In this document: piece after piece, positions 22,001 through 32,068 of the stretch
Position numbering within the stretch: the first letter of the stretch is position 1
Layout: the number at the start of each line of letters is the position of its first letter
Assembly (NCBI GenBank): GCA_030374805.1
Contig: JARGSG010000035.1
Coordinates: 558,001 to 622,000, forward strand
Source of the DNA: Gracilaria gracilis
Lineage: Eukaryota > Rhodophyta > Florideophyceae > Gracilariales > Gracilariaceae
Direction of reading: 5' to 3'
DNA length: 64,000 nucleotides
Program-made: the position numbers and the translations under genes
The notes under the pieces: model-generated
What the model was told of the DNA's origin: nothing
What the model saw: the letters and a program-made list of their open reading frames with translations, nothing else
Databases searched by the model: none

Positions 22001-24005
22001 CTAAGGTTGGCCCTGACAGTGCAGATTGTTTCGGATATGAGATAGAGATCAGAAAGGAAAATCGGAAGCACAACACCGCTCACTGCTTCAGAACTGCGTT
22101 ATATTCTTGTTTATGAGACACCTACTCGCACTCCCAAAGATAGAACGCTGCCCTTTGGTGGATTCGCATTTTCTCGTATGGGTGGGGTCTTGCACAGGTT
22201 TTGTGTAGTATTAAGGTGCTGTGGACCCCAACACAAAAAACTTGCCAAAAAAACCGCGGTCACACCGTGTGACTCACACGAACATATTCATAGGAGTTGT
22301 TCCCCCAGGGAAAAAATAGAGAAACGGCGAAAGGATCTTCCGATGAACATTTTGTACGATGCTGCTTTCATACAGTACACGTACAGCCAAGCGGGGACCT
22401 TGTAAGATACTGACATGAAGTTAAGAGGGCTACCACCCAGGTCCGCGGCGGCGATCGGCCAGGGGGCCGACTGCTCGATCGAGTTTGAAGCCGAGAATTG
22501 CGTTGCTTCAAACCTTTCGTTTCCTTACAAGGGTATGAAAGTAACTTTACATGCAGCGATATAACGCAGTGATGCACAAAATCTTCTTCCCTCTGGGAAG
22601 AAGTTGATTTGCCGTATCTACAAGGGTCATTCACGAGGAAGGGGGGAAGGTGGAAAATTGATGCATTCTCATCCTGACAAACATCCAACCGCAGGCCTTT
22701 TTAGTTTCGGCAAATATGATACCGGTAACTTGTTGGATCACTCGATCATCAGGGGGGATACAAAAAGTGATGTTTGTGCAGTTGTGTGCGGCATACAGTT
22801 TACAACATGGCAGACCGGTCTGCGCTAACTTTAGGTAACCTTGTGTATCATACGCAGTTCGCAGCTACATAGAATTCATACTTGCAAGTTGAAACAAACT
22901 GTTGATGCGTGTAACGAAGGTAGAAAGCGCTCGCTAACCCTTAACAACAAGGAGCGCGGCCATCCCTTCAGGTGCCGTTGTGTGCACCCGGTGCAGCTGG
23001 GAACAGTTCGTTCAACGAATTCACCCGCTCAAGACGGGATCCACAAGTACCGTTTGCAGACAAATTAAGACGGAGGGCGTCGTGTACGGCGAAAGGGACA
23101 AACGGGTTCGCAGATCCGAATGTGGCCGACGAAGACTCGCCGAGTCGCTTGCCTCAGTTGATACTAATCTGTAGTGAAAGTAAGATGAGAATGAAGCAAA
23201 AGTGCTTCAGAGGGCAAAGGTTCGACAAGCAAACCAGGTGCGTCATCTCTCACGAAGTACAGCGAGAAAACTGAACAAGGTTTGGCGTTGAACAACAATG
23301 TTGTTCCGTAGTCGAACCTGCTATTGCCAATCTTTCATGCTTGCTCGTGTAGCAGGTTTCAGAGGTGCAAAGGATGTGTATGAACGCCGTGGAATACTGT
23401 GAGTGTGAGTGCTTGGTGCCGAGGTTTGACGAGTAGATGTGCTTATTGTTAACATGAGCAAAGAAAGGAGCTCTACAAGCGTAACTGGTAAGATTTGCTA
23501 TTTGGACTTGCCGATTGCGGCAGCAGATGTCTGCACTTGTCGTGGGCATGAGGTGGGTCATGCGAAGGAGCACTTTCGATTCGAGAGTGTCGAAGGAGCG
23601 CCCTCTAAGACTGAAGAGCAAGCTCAGGCGCGGTCTAAACAGATGCGGCCCGTCACACGTGTTTTGATGGATCTGTAGTGTTTTTCAACAACAGCCAATG
23701 AAAACGTGGCGTTTCATTGATCAATTCGATAGCCACCACATAAATTTGGGTTTCCGAGAATTTGCAGTTTGAAGCCTTTCTGCTCGGAGCACTGTCAACG
23801 CCACGGATGAGATTTCCGCGTCTCACACACACACACACACAAGTGGTTCCGTGCTAATCTCCTGGCCGCTGCTTCATCCGCTACTGCTTCGGCTGCACCC
23901 CGTCTTCGAAACCGCGCGATTCGCACTGGTCTGCGTCACCCACGGAAGAAGAAGCGCTCGGGCGGAACGTAAACCGCAGCTTGTTTCACGCTTTGCTGCG
24001 CGATC
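19011..24005. other. Long gene-free region
   Basis: Five kilobases with no frame that resembles a protein family. 22435-22490 repeats part of 9000-9055. ACCAACGGTA occurs at 20441. A CA microsatellite lies at 23822-23842. The stretch before 24005 has a Ser/Ala/Arg-rich frame that might belong to an upstream exon of the YGGT gene, but no splice closure was found. Confidence 0.35.
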
Positions 24006-24678
24006 ATGGAGGCGGTGGTTAGTTTTGCTCGCAAACGGCCCGTGATGAGCAACAGAGTTGCCGCCGTTCCGATTCCATTGCTAGCGCCAAAACACACACG
24101 AATTTATCGACGACACGTGCCGGCAGTGCTTCTTCCTGGCGACAGCGTGTTGGAAAGCACTACAATCGGAGGCACGGTAACCTTTTTCAGCATCTATCAG
24201 AACGTGATTGGTACGTATCGCTAAGTTGCTTTTTTATCAACGTGCGCGCATTCGCAGCCGATTTGTTAACAAGCGTGTTGTCACTTTTTACTGGTGTGTG
24301 TAGTGGCTCGTATCCTTCTGTCGTGGTTCCCTGGGCTTCAGGATAACCGTCTGTTGAGACCACTTTACACAGTGTGTGACCCTTATCTAAACCTGTTTCG
24401 AAACGTGGTGCCGCCCATTTTTGGACTTGATCTGTCTCCTGTGCTCGCTCTGTTTGTTCTACAAGCTTTTGGATCTGTAAGTTGGTTTGAGCAAGATCTT
24501 TTTTGTTTTGTTGTAACTAACGTTTGGAGTGTTTTGTGTTTCCGAAACATGACGTGATACGCAGGCCACCGCCGCGTTGGGTGCAGAAATGAAGCCGAAA
24601 CGAACGCTGAGCAGAACACGAGGCGTTGTGAATGAAATGCGGAACAAAGTCGTAGCCATTATGCAAGCACGCGATTAG
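24006..24678 (+). CDS. YGGT/YlmG family membrane protein
   Basis: Three exons, 24006-24210, 24304-24476 and 24565-24678. The introns (93 and 88 nt) have GTACGT and GTAAGT donors and TAG and CAG acceptors, and both close in phase, giving 163 aa. A basic N-terminal extension of about 50 residues suggests organelle import. The core has a first hydrophobic segment (TVTFFSIYQNVIVARILLSW), then the family signature TVCDPYLNLFRNVVPP, and a second hydrophobic segment (LDLSPVLALFVLQAF). YGGT proteins (Ycf19/YlmG) act in membrane or nucleoid organisation of plastids and cyanobacteria. The gene converges with the MED19-like gene, stops 52 bp apart. Confidence 0.85.
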
Positions 24679-24730
24679 CACTGCAAGTATATACATTGTT
24701 AAAAGGATAAAAAGTGTTATACACTGGAGT

Positions 24731-25156
24731 CTACTTTCTCTTCTTGCGCGCTCTTCGCTCTTCATCGTCGTGGCGCGAAGCATCGACGCCATCCGCTTCA
24801 TCGGCGTCCCTCTTTCTCTTCTTCTTCTTCCTCTTCTTCTTCTTGTCCCTGCGTTTCCTGCGCCGGTCATCGTCGCCCCACGACTGCTCCACGTGCAGCC
24901 AGTGCGGCATTTTCACCGGCTGCGCACTCTCCTTGAGCGTGAGCGCGTTTCGTATTACGGCGTGGTCGAACAGCTGCAGGCGTCGTTCGTCTTCATTGAC
25001 GGGCTGCATGGCAATCTCCAGCAGCGAGCCGGCCGGACAGCGCGGCTTGAGCGGCACCACGTCGGTCGGAATCTCGTTGATGAGAAACATGAACGACGAA
25101 CGTAGCTTGCGGCTGCGTAGCTCGTTGAGAATCTCCGTGAGATTGAACTGCTGCAT
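24731..25156 (-). CDS. MED19-like Mediator subunit, C-terminal coding part (tentative)
   Basis: 141 codons from the first in-frame ATG (25156). The order is a short conserved-looking helix (NLTEILNELRSRKLRSSFMF), a Pro/Leu region (EIPTDVVPLKPRCPAG), a second helix (LQLFDHAVIRNALTLKES), MPHWLH, and a Lys/Arg-rich tail of more than 40 residues. An LRxSY-like motif followed by a Pro turn, a C-terminal hydrophobic patch and a basic tail is the general layout of MED19/Rox3; I infer the family from this and have no alignment. The frame is open upstream of 25156 through a polyAsn/Asp stretch to a stop at 25433-25435, so the protein probably starts earlier (see the next two entries). Confidence 0.4.
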   Translation of the reverse strand: MQQFNLTEILNELRSRKLRSSFMFLINEIPTDVVPLKPRCPAGSLLEIAMQPVNEDERRLQLFDHAVIRNALTLKESAQPVKMPHWLHVEQSWGDDDRRRKRRDKKKKRKKKKRKRDADEADGVDASRHDDEERRARKKRK

Positions 25157-25175
25157 GAGGTCGTCCGACGCGTTG

Positions 25176-25214
25176 TTAGAAGCGCCTTGCGTGCGCGCGT
25201 CGTCGTTGCTGTCG

Positions 25215-25284
<70 letters not shown>

Positions 25285-25534
25285 CGTTGTCGTTGTTGTT
25301 GTTGTTGTTGTCGTTGTTGGTGGTGGTGTTGGTGTTGTTGTGAGACTGCTTGCTGACCAGCTGGTCGTCGTGTGTGTGATCGCGGTGGCATGTACGGCGT
25401 GGTCGGCGGCGCCGAGCGCGACGCAGCCGGCGTCATGTACGGTGTGGTCGGCGACATCAGCGAGTCGCGTGGTCCGCCGCTCCGCGACGCCGTGGCCGGT
25501 GTCGGCGGCGCGTGGCAACGTGTGCGTTTGACAA
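25176..25534 (-). other. Probable upstream coding part of the MED19-like gene, in a different frame
   Basis: The minus strand here reads protein-like: PTPATASRSGG, then SLMSPTTPYMTPAASRS and APPTTPYMPPRSHT, then a Gln/His tract and poly-Gln. TPYM occurs twice. This frame leaves the repeat as RRRAHARRF and a stop, while the frame that continues into the MED19-like part is one nucleotide away. A missing or extra base in the repeat, an unrecognised intron, or frameshifting would join them. Confidence 0.35.
25211..25338. repeat. GTT/CAA trinucleotide tract
   Basis: About 128 bp of nearly pure GTT (CAA on the minus strand) with a few GTC interruptions. On the minus strand the three frames read polyGln, polyAsn or polyThr. 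Confidence 0.95.
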
Positions 25535-25609
25535 CGTGTCACAACGTGTGCGTGCGACAACGTGTCACAACGTGTGCGTGCGACAACGTGTCACAACGTG
25601 TGCGTGTGA
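25516..25609. repeat. 26-bp tandem repeat
   Basis: Three consecutive units (25532-25557, 25558-25583, 25584-25609), with one mismatch in the last, plus a partial unit before. Each unit contains CAACGTGT twice. Confidence 0.85.
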
Positions 25610-26379
25610 CAGCGCGCGGGTGTGTGTGTGGCGCGACAGCATGTCATGCACGTGTGTGTTTTTGGTTGTGTGCGCGTGATGACAGTAGCGGCGTGGCACG
25701 TGGCCACGCTGTGTAAGCAGCTTTTTCGGGCGGCAATAATGACACAATGTCAACAACAGCGGTGTACAGTGCAGCTGCGGGTGTAGATACAGCTGCGGGT
25801 GTATCCATCCATAGCTACCGCTGACTTAACAACAAGTTGATCTGACAGCATTCATACGCCATGGCTCAGGTGCGTGCGCGCATCTGGCGCTGCCACGCAT
25901 CGGCTGCCGCCTCTCTTGCGCTCGCTCGCCGCACGCCTTTGACACGCCGCTGAGGATGAGCATCCCCCCAACCTCCAAAGTGACGTTTTGCAGCGCTCCG
26001 CGGCGGCGGCTCGACGATATAACAGTTACGCGGTAAGCAGCGCGAAAAAACGTTACTGAACAGTGGAGTGCTGGCTCTAGCGCCAAAAACAAAAGAACAC
26101 TTACCGTAGGTTTATTGACAGTACAGTGCAGTTGTGGATAGATGCAGCGCGCATTGAATTAAAGGTGCTGATGGTAATTTAGTGTAGCGTTGTACAAGAT
26201 TCGATTTGCATATCTATGTACTGCTGTTACAATTCAGCAAATGATTGGTGTTGCTGATGGTGGACGGTGCTGATGGTGGTCGGTGCTGATGGTGGATGGG
26301 GTGCTACAGTAATGGTAAATGCAATGCGTATGGGCGATGAGGGCGCGCGTGGTGCGCTTTTGGTACATATTACGTAGCG
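25610..26379. other. Intergenic or intronic region, no gene seen
   Basis: Contains GCTGATGGTGG-type imperfect repeats at 26250-26300 and CAGCTGCGGGTGTA twice at 25773-25800. It could be an intron if the frame at 26514-26802 belongs to the MED19-like gene. Confidence 0.3.
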
Positions 26380-26802
26380 TTAGCCAAGATAGATGTAGTG
26401 TACTGTAGCTAAGATACGACTGGCGACTTTTTGTGAGCGAAACAACATTTCGGAGAGAAAAGGGGCAGTTTGTGGATGAACAATGAATAGAGTGAACGTA
26501 AGAGAAACGATACGCGTCGCGCGTGTGTCGACGTTCGTCGTGTCGTCGCGCAGCATCGGTGTTGCGTCGCGCACGGCCGGCACAGGAGCGCGAACGACCG
26601 ATGCCGGAGAGAGCGACGATTTGGCACCCCATGGCACACGAGGAGCGACAAGACGCGGTCGTTTCGGTGCTTGCGCGTGCGACGACGACTGCGAGCTGGC
26701 GTGTTGCAACGGCGGAGGCGACAAACGCGCCGTATTTTCCTGTACAAGTTGCAACGCCGCTCGCAATTCAGCATCTGGTGAATCTGGAGGCGGAAAACTC
26801 AT
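26380..26802 (-). CDS. Hypothetical Pro/Ala/Ser-rich reading frame
   Basis: 140 codons from an ATG at 26802. The first 96 residues look protein-like (MSFPPPDSPDAELRAALQLV, then KRPRLVAPRVPWGAK); after them a GTATCG donor-like site precedes a less convincing tail. It may be a first exon of the MED19-like gene, being on the same strand, about 1 kb upstream and with similar composition, or a separate small gene. No family recognised. Confidence 0.25.
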   Translation of the reverse strand: MSFPPPDSPDAELRAALQLVQENTARLSPPPLQHASSQSSSHAQAPKRPRLVAPRVPWGAKSSLSPASVVRAPVPAVRDATPMLRDDTTNVDTRATRIVSLTFTLFIVHPQTAPFLSEMLFRSQKVASRILATVHYIYLG

Positions 26803-27089
26803 CCGTTGTGATTGATCTGAACCCACACCACCAACTTTTCTACGGGCCGAGTTGGACCGAGCAGTTGGCGCGTTTGATCTTCGAGTGGAATTCAGGCGGT
26901 AGTAGCGTAGTACGCTGTGCCGTTTTGGTTGTGTCCAAATTCCATCAAGTCGTCTCTTTCCTCTCCGCCGTTGACAATTTGTGTTGCTGTGCGTGCGAGT
27001 GCCTAATTTTCCACACAAGTAGCAGACAGAGCAACAAATTTGACTCACATGTGGTGTATTAATCAACGGCGAGTGCAAGTGTGCATGCT

Positions 27090-27345
27090 CCTGGCGGGAT
27101 GGGTTGGGGTTTGGGTTGAGTTTGTCATGTGCAACGCAGGATATGGAGCTCACCGTTCGTCCCCACCCCACCCCGTCAGCGCAACCACACACGTCATAAC
27201 CCAGACCAGCCAACCTTTCGTAGGTCTTCGCCAGTCTTCGAAAATCCAAGCGCTCGGAGCTCTTCATCGAGCGGCGCGACTCGTCGTCATCGTCGTCGTC
27301 GTCGTCGACGCTCTGGTGCCTTGGGCTCGTCGTCGTTGGGCTGAG
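27090..27345 (-). other. Coding-like segment with a G-rich intron, strand minus
   Basis: On the minus strand two candidate exons flank an intron that starts GTTGGCTGGTCTGGG after GAAAG and ends CCCAACCCATCCCGCCAG. The downstream piece ends at a canonical GTGAGT donor (CCACAT/GTGAGT). Protein-like readings exist in two frames (a DDDDDDDDESRRS frame and an EELRALGFSKTGEDLRK frame), so the exon phase is unresolved. Confidence 0.25.
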
Positions 27346-28523
27346 CATACGCCTGTTTGGGTAGGCGTCTGCGTCGAGTGGTGAACGCTCGGAAGAGAAG
27401 CATCGCACATCTGCTGCTGTGGCCAGCTGCACGATCCTCGCAGACCGAATCAACGGGCCTTGAAGGGTTTGCTCGACATCGCCAGCCTCGGCACAAGCAG
27501 CGCACGTGCGGCGCCGCCGACGCGCGACGAGCGTGCCAACAGCAACAAACGCAACCCAGACCACACGGCGTGTCTGCCATGGAGTTGAATCCGACGATTC
27601 GTGCCGAAGCCGGGTTCCGGTTTGATGCGGCTTGGCCGGGTAGCCGGCCTGTGTGTGTGCCATGGGCGTTCGCCCACTCAAACGTGCGGCTGTCATCGAC
27701 GGGGCAAGGTGGCTGCAGGTTGGCGCGGTTGGAATCGACCTTGCCGACCCGGCAGACCAACTAGTGGGTTTCACGTTCACGTCACAGGTGACGCAGCCCT
27801 GGACCGAAGTCCAAGCCCTGCAAATGCCGCGCCCGCTGTCAAACGGTCAAGAGATGCGGCAGCGATGAAGCACAAAAAGCGAACTTTGCCGAGTCGAGCT
27901 GTCAAAACCAGTGCCCCAGCCCTGCGCGAAGCAGAGCGCGAATGTGCCGCCAGCCCCTGGTACCGGCCACCACACCAGGCTGCGACTATTGTGGACGACG
28001 TTGCAAGTGTCGAGCGTGCCAGCAACGCGGTCGCGTTGGTTTGGTTGGTTGGCGGCGTTGCGGTGGCTTTCGACGTCCCGGCGCACCGAACTCCCTCCCA
28101 CAGCTGCAGCCAAAGAGCGACGCCCGGCGCTCCGCCCGGCGCAAATCCGCCTGAGCGCTACTCGACCCTGGCCGCCAGCACCAAGGCTGGCCGGGATTCG
28201 TTGTTGGCTTGCAAGGGCCGTTGCGCCGTCGTTGGTTTTGGGGTTGGGGTTGGGGTTGGCGTTGGTGTTGGGATGCGTTTCAAGCCGAAGCTGCGCGGCA
28301 AGCGGCGACAAAGCGGCGTGGCTGCACGCACAGCGTTGGGCAGTGCCAACTCTGCAACACCGCAACAGATTGCCAAACCCAACACCAGACCCAACACCAA
28401 ACCCGGCCGGCCGACGCCCAACACCCAGGCCGGCAAGGCGCGCAGACGGCAACACCGAACGCCAACACCAAACGCAACGGCCTCGCCACCCAACGACCAA
28501 ACCCAACGGCAATCCGGCTGCAG
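27346..28523. other. GC-rich block with open frames in several phases
   Basis: Several frames stay open through high GC. One plus-strand frame near 27990-28030 gives a Cys cluster (CDYCGRRCKCRAC) that could be part of a zinc finger, followed by a G-rich intron-like start; unproven. 28215-28523 looks like an intron: GTTGGTTTTGGGGTTGGGG at its 5' side, CCCAACACCAAACCC words and CTGCAG at its 3' side. Confidence 0.3.
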
Positions 28524-29058
28524 CTACTTTGCATGAAGATCAACGCCACACGTGCGACGTCGCGTCGCTCGTGCGCCGCGAGAGCTGCTTGCTGACGCGT
28601 ACGACTACGACGAAGCACGTGTCCAAGGTCGCAACGTGGGCTGGGGGGGGTTTGGGTTTGGCGGGGCGCCACTGTCGACCGTTGGTGCTGTTTTGCCTCG
28701 GCGAGCAGGTGTTCGAGTGGCTGCACGGTCGCCGCGTCAACCGCATCAACCGCAGCGGCGACCGGCCGAGCCCACACTGCGCCGAGGAGGCCAAGAACCA
28801 GGTGACCCTCCAGGCCAACCCAGAGCGTGAGTGTACACAAAACTGGGCTGGCCGGGTTGGGCGGGGTGGGTCGGGGCCGGTCGGGGTGGGGCGGGTGGGC
28901 TTGCGGCTGTGACGCCGGCTGTGTGCCATACACCCAGGCTGTGTGTTCATGGTCGCGCGCAGCGGCCGCTAAAGAAGGGCTTGTCGGCGGCACCCACACT
29001 GCCTTCAGCGAATATGGTACCAAAACGCGTGGCGGTATGCGCTGCTGTTGGCGTATGG
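28524..29058 (+). CDS. Hypothetical spliced coding region, three candidate exons
   Basis: Exons 28524-28627, 28709-28826 and 28963-29058 can be joined in one frame with GT-AG introns: donors AAG/GTCGCA, AGC/GTGAGT and ATGG/GTAAGC; acceptors CTGCAG, GAGCAG and GCGCAG. The translation is protein-like (DVASLVRRESCLLTR, VFEWLHGRRVNRINR, AAKEGLVGGTHTAFSEYG). No family recognised. It may be the 5' half of the bZIP gene downstream, since both share the same unusual introns, or a separate gene. The start codon and the 3' continuation are not resolved. Confidence 0.35.
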
Positions 29059-29523
29059 GTAAGCGATGCCTTTCTGACGCGTGGACTGGCGCCGCTTGCA
29101 GAATCACTCATTGCGCGAGCGCTCGCACGCTGCGCCGTTTACGGCGAGCAAGCTGTGCAGCGCGCCTAAAAAAACGACGCTGCAGATCATGATCACGCGC
29201 GTTGGGCGTGGGTGCGGTCGCGCGCGTGACGGTTGCGCGTGTGGTGGGCGACGTGCGTCGTGAACGCGCGCGCTCGCGCGCCCCAGCACTCGCGCTGCGC
29301 GTCCGCTTTCAATCGACGCCGTCGCTTTCCGAAACGGCTGCTCGCCCACCATTCAAACCTCTTCTGCGTATTGGGTTGCCCGCACGTCGTGGCTTCCCCC
29401 ACCGTTTTGCCCGCTTGCGTCCCCCCCCCCGACCCCGCATGCCGTCCCCCATCGAGCACTCAGCAATTGCATTGGGTTGGTTGTGCGGCGTTGGGTCGCT
29501 CCAATCCTAAAATCGTCTTGCAG

Positions 29524-30872
29524 GTTTCGCATGCCGTACTGGGCGACTCGGCCTGTGGGGGTCTGTGCATCGCCCCTCCTCCTTCTTCCTCCGTCCGGGT
29601 TTGCTGGGTTGTTCTGTTGGGTCAGGTACTGGGTTGGTTGGGTTGGGTCCCATGGGTTCCGGGTTGGGGTGGGTTGTCCATGGCCCTCTGTTCGCCTGGT
29701 CACCCCTCCGCTCGTGGCTGCACCGGCTAATCTGTTCCTCTGAGCCCAACCAACAACAATCAACCAACAACAAATCCAACCAGCAAATCCTATCTCGACC
29801 AACTTTTTTCAGGGGTGCTCCGCCCTGCACCCCCCTCGAAACGTTTGTGGTCATGCTCGACTCATCGATCGGCATCGATCATCACAGTGTGCGTAGTTCG
29901 ACTGCAGCAACTGGGTCCTGGGTTGGGTCCTCAACGCCTTGGGTTGGGTTGTGGATGTTTCCGACCATGCCCACCAACCCAACCCAACCAACCAACCACC
30001 CCATGCCAGCCCACCCAGCAACATCATCGCACAAACCAGGACAACCGGGTGGTGTTTGCGGCGCGCCATCGAGGAGGACTTTGCCGTCGCCTGAAGTGAC
30101 GCCGCGTCCCCGGTGGGTCTAGGGTGGGGGGGGGGGGTTGTTGGCTGGTTGGGTCGCAGGCCCCCGTTTGCCTCACTGGCCGGGCAGCCTCCAAGGGCGC
30201 GGCGGACCGGCCGTCGTCGCCCGGGGGCGAGCGGAAGAAGTCGGGCGGCATGCTGTCGCCCAAGCTCAAAAAGGCCATGAAAACGGGCCTGCAGAAGGTT
30301 GGTTGGTTGTTGGGTTTGGGTTGGGTGTTGGGTTCTGGATGTTGGGTTTGTTGGCTGATTGGTTGCTTTTCTGCAAGCTTGCCTGCAGTTGGTTGTCCTG
30401 GAATGTCTCCTCGCCCCCACCAACCTGCACCAACCCCCTGCAGGTGTTCAAGAAGAAGAAGACTGACTACCTTTGCCGGTCAGGGGGGTCGGTGGGGGTG
30501 TGGGGGGTGGGGTGGGCGGGGTGTCAGCTGCCGTGTCCTGCAGGCCCAAAAAGGGCCGTCAAGACTGAGGCTACTGCTGTGAAATCGGACTGTGAGCTGT
30601 CGGCCGAGCCGGTGGACAAGAAGGCGGCGCGCGCCATCCGCAACCGCGAGGCGGCCATGAAGAGCCGCGTGGAGGCAAAGCAGAAGATGCAAAAGCTGCA
30701 GAGTGAGAACGACTGCCTCAAGGTGAAGGTGAAGAGCATTGAGGACGAAAACAAGGCGTTGACAACGCAACTCAAGAGCCTGCTGCAACATACGTATGGC
30801 GTGTCAGTGGGCGATGGACAAGATGTGAAGGCGGTATTCAACATGCTGGCGCCGGTTGGCTGCCGCTCGTGA
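29524..30872 (+). CDS. bZIP transcription factor, multi-exon
   Basis: The last exon (30544-30872) holds an unmistakable basic-leucine zipper. The basic region is KKAARAIRNREAAMKSRVEA with the N-x7-R signature; the zipper has heptad leucines through KLQSENDCLKVKVKSIEDEN and KALTTQLKSLL. Upstream candidate exons are 29524-29600 (VSHAVLGDSACGGLC), 29813-29888 (LETFVVMLDSSIGIDHHS), 30160-30297 (46 codons, ending MLSPKLKKAMKTGLQK) and 30444-30478 (VFKKKKTDYLC). The 30160-30297 exon is phase 0 at both ends and joins the next cleanly. The junction between 30478 and 30544 does not close with simple GT-AG ends; a GC donor at 30475 would close it. Introns are G-rich at their 5' end. A nuclear DNA-binding role is secure; the target is unknown. 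Confidence 0.7.
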
Positions 30873-31119
30873 GCGCGCAGTGCTGCCTTTTTGGCGGCAG
30901 GCTGCGAGTGTGTGTGAGTGTGAGTGTGTTTTGGGGCGCTTTTGGCGCCGGTTCTGTACAGATATATATATTTTTGGTACCGTGCAATACGTGTGCATGT
31001 GAGAGCATGCGCGCGTATTGGGCAAGGCGCCGTGTGTGTGTGGTGTGTTTGAATGGACGGTTGGATGTGTGTAAAACGGGGCTTGGCAGTGCGTACTTGT
31101 ACATAGAAAGCAAAAAGCC

Positions 31120-31125
31120 AATAAA
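31120..31125 (+). terminator. Poly(A) signal AATAAA
   Basis: AATAAA about 250 bp after the bZIP stop, in a locally A-rich stretch within otherwise GC-rich DNA. Confidence 0.4.
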
Positions 31126-31290
31126 AGAAACGGGAAATGTGAATTTGCTAATTTGAACGCGGGAGCGCGGGCCCGCGCACGCGCTGCCACGCGCTGCCAC
31201 TGCTCTGTATCTATAATAATAATAACGCTAAACCAACTCGCTGCTGGCGCCTCCGCCGCTGCTGCCGCTGCTGGCGCCGCCGTCGTCCGT

Positions 31291-31335
31291 CGTCCGCCGC
31301 CCGCCGCCCGCCGCCCGCCGCCCGCCGCCGGCCGC
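31291..31335. repeat. CCGCCCG heptamer tandem repeat
   Basis: About six units of the 7-bp word CCGCCCG within a wider GC-only stretch. Confidence 0.8.
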
Positions 31336-31956
31336 CCGCCGCCGTGCGCGGCTGTGTGGTGTCGCGGCGGCAGCGCGCACTGGACGCGGCAACCGACAGC
31401 GCGTGCGATGGACGCGCCGCGTGCGTGTCAGCGCGCGGCGCGCGGCGCGCGCTGATTGGACGAGCGAACAACGCGCAAATTTGAGGCAAATTTGAGGCGC
31501 ATTTTCGCGCACTTTTTAAAAATGTTTGCAACAAACTGCCGCCCCCCTTTTTAGGCGCAGCTCGACAGTAGCAGCGCCGCGCGCGCGCGCGAGCGCTCTC
31601 GAGTGCGTGCTCTTCTTGTATATACAACTCGCTTGTGCTGCAAGCTGCGCTGCTCACGCGCGAACCGTTGTGAGGAGCGTTGGTGTGCGAGACACTCGCA
31701 GCGGACGCAATGCGGCGAGAGGGCGAGAGGGCGAGAGAAAGAGAGAGAGAGAGAGCACTCATGTCAAGCTGTGCGGGCTCACGATTGTAAACCAACAAAC
31801 AAACAGACGCTGGCTGTTGACAGCGCGCTGTTAGCGCCCGACCAAATGTGGCACACATGACAGACACGTGGTCGGCATGCACGCGCGTGCTCAGCGCGCA
31901 AGCAGCCTCACACAGCGCCATGTGTGCTTTTTTTACTGTTGTTTACTGTAGCTCCA

Positions 31957-32068
31957 AGGTGGTGGTGGTGGTGTGGTGGTTGCGCCGGTGGTGGTGGTGG
32001 TGCTGTTGGTGGCGGTGGTGGCGGTGGCGGTGGTGGCGGTGGTGGCGGTGGTGGTGGCGCTGCTTGAC
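31957..32068. repeat. GGT/GGC trinucleotide-type low-complexity tract
   Basis: About 110 bp composed almost wholly of GGTGGT, GGTGGC and related triplets. It causes long shadow frames on both strands. Confidence 0.9.

Noticed and set aside
23439-23678. Glyoxalase-like start (TGKICYLDLP)
   Set aside because: Only ten residues look right; the rest does not continue the fold.
25187-25531. Poly-valine open frame on the plus strand
   Set aside because: Product of the GTT tract; no protein-like sequence on either side.
25532-25609. Tandem 26-bp units as a possible CRISPR array
   Set aside because: Direct repeats without spacers, in a eukaryotic context.
28215-30340. TTGGGT-rich stretches as interstitial telomere
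   Set aside because: Not a regular array; they sit at intron 5' ends with complementary words at the 3' ends.
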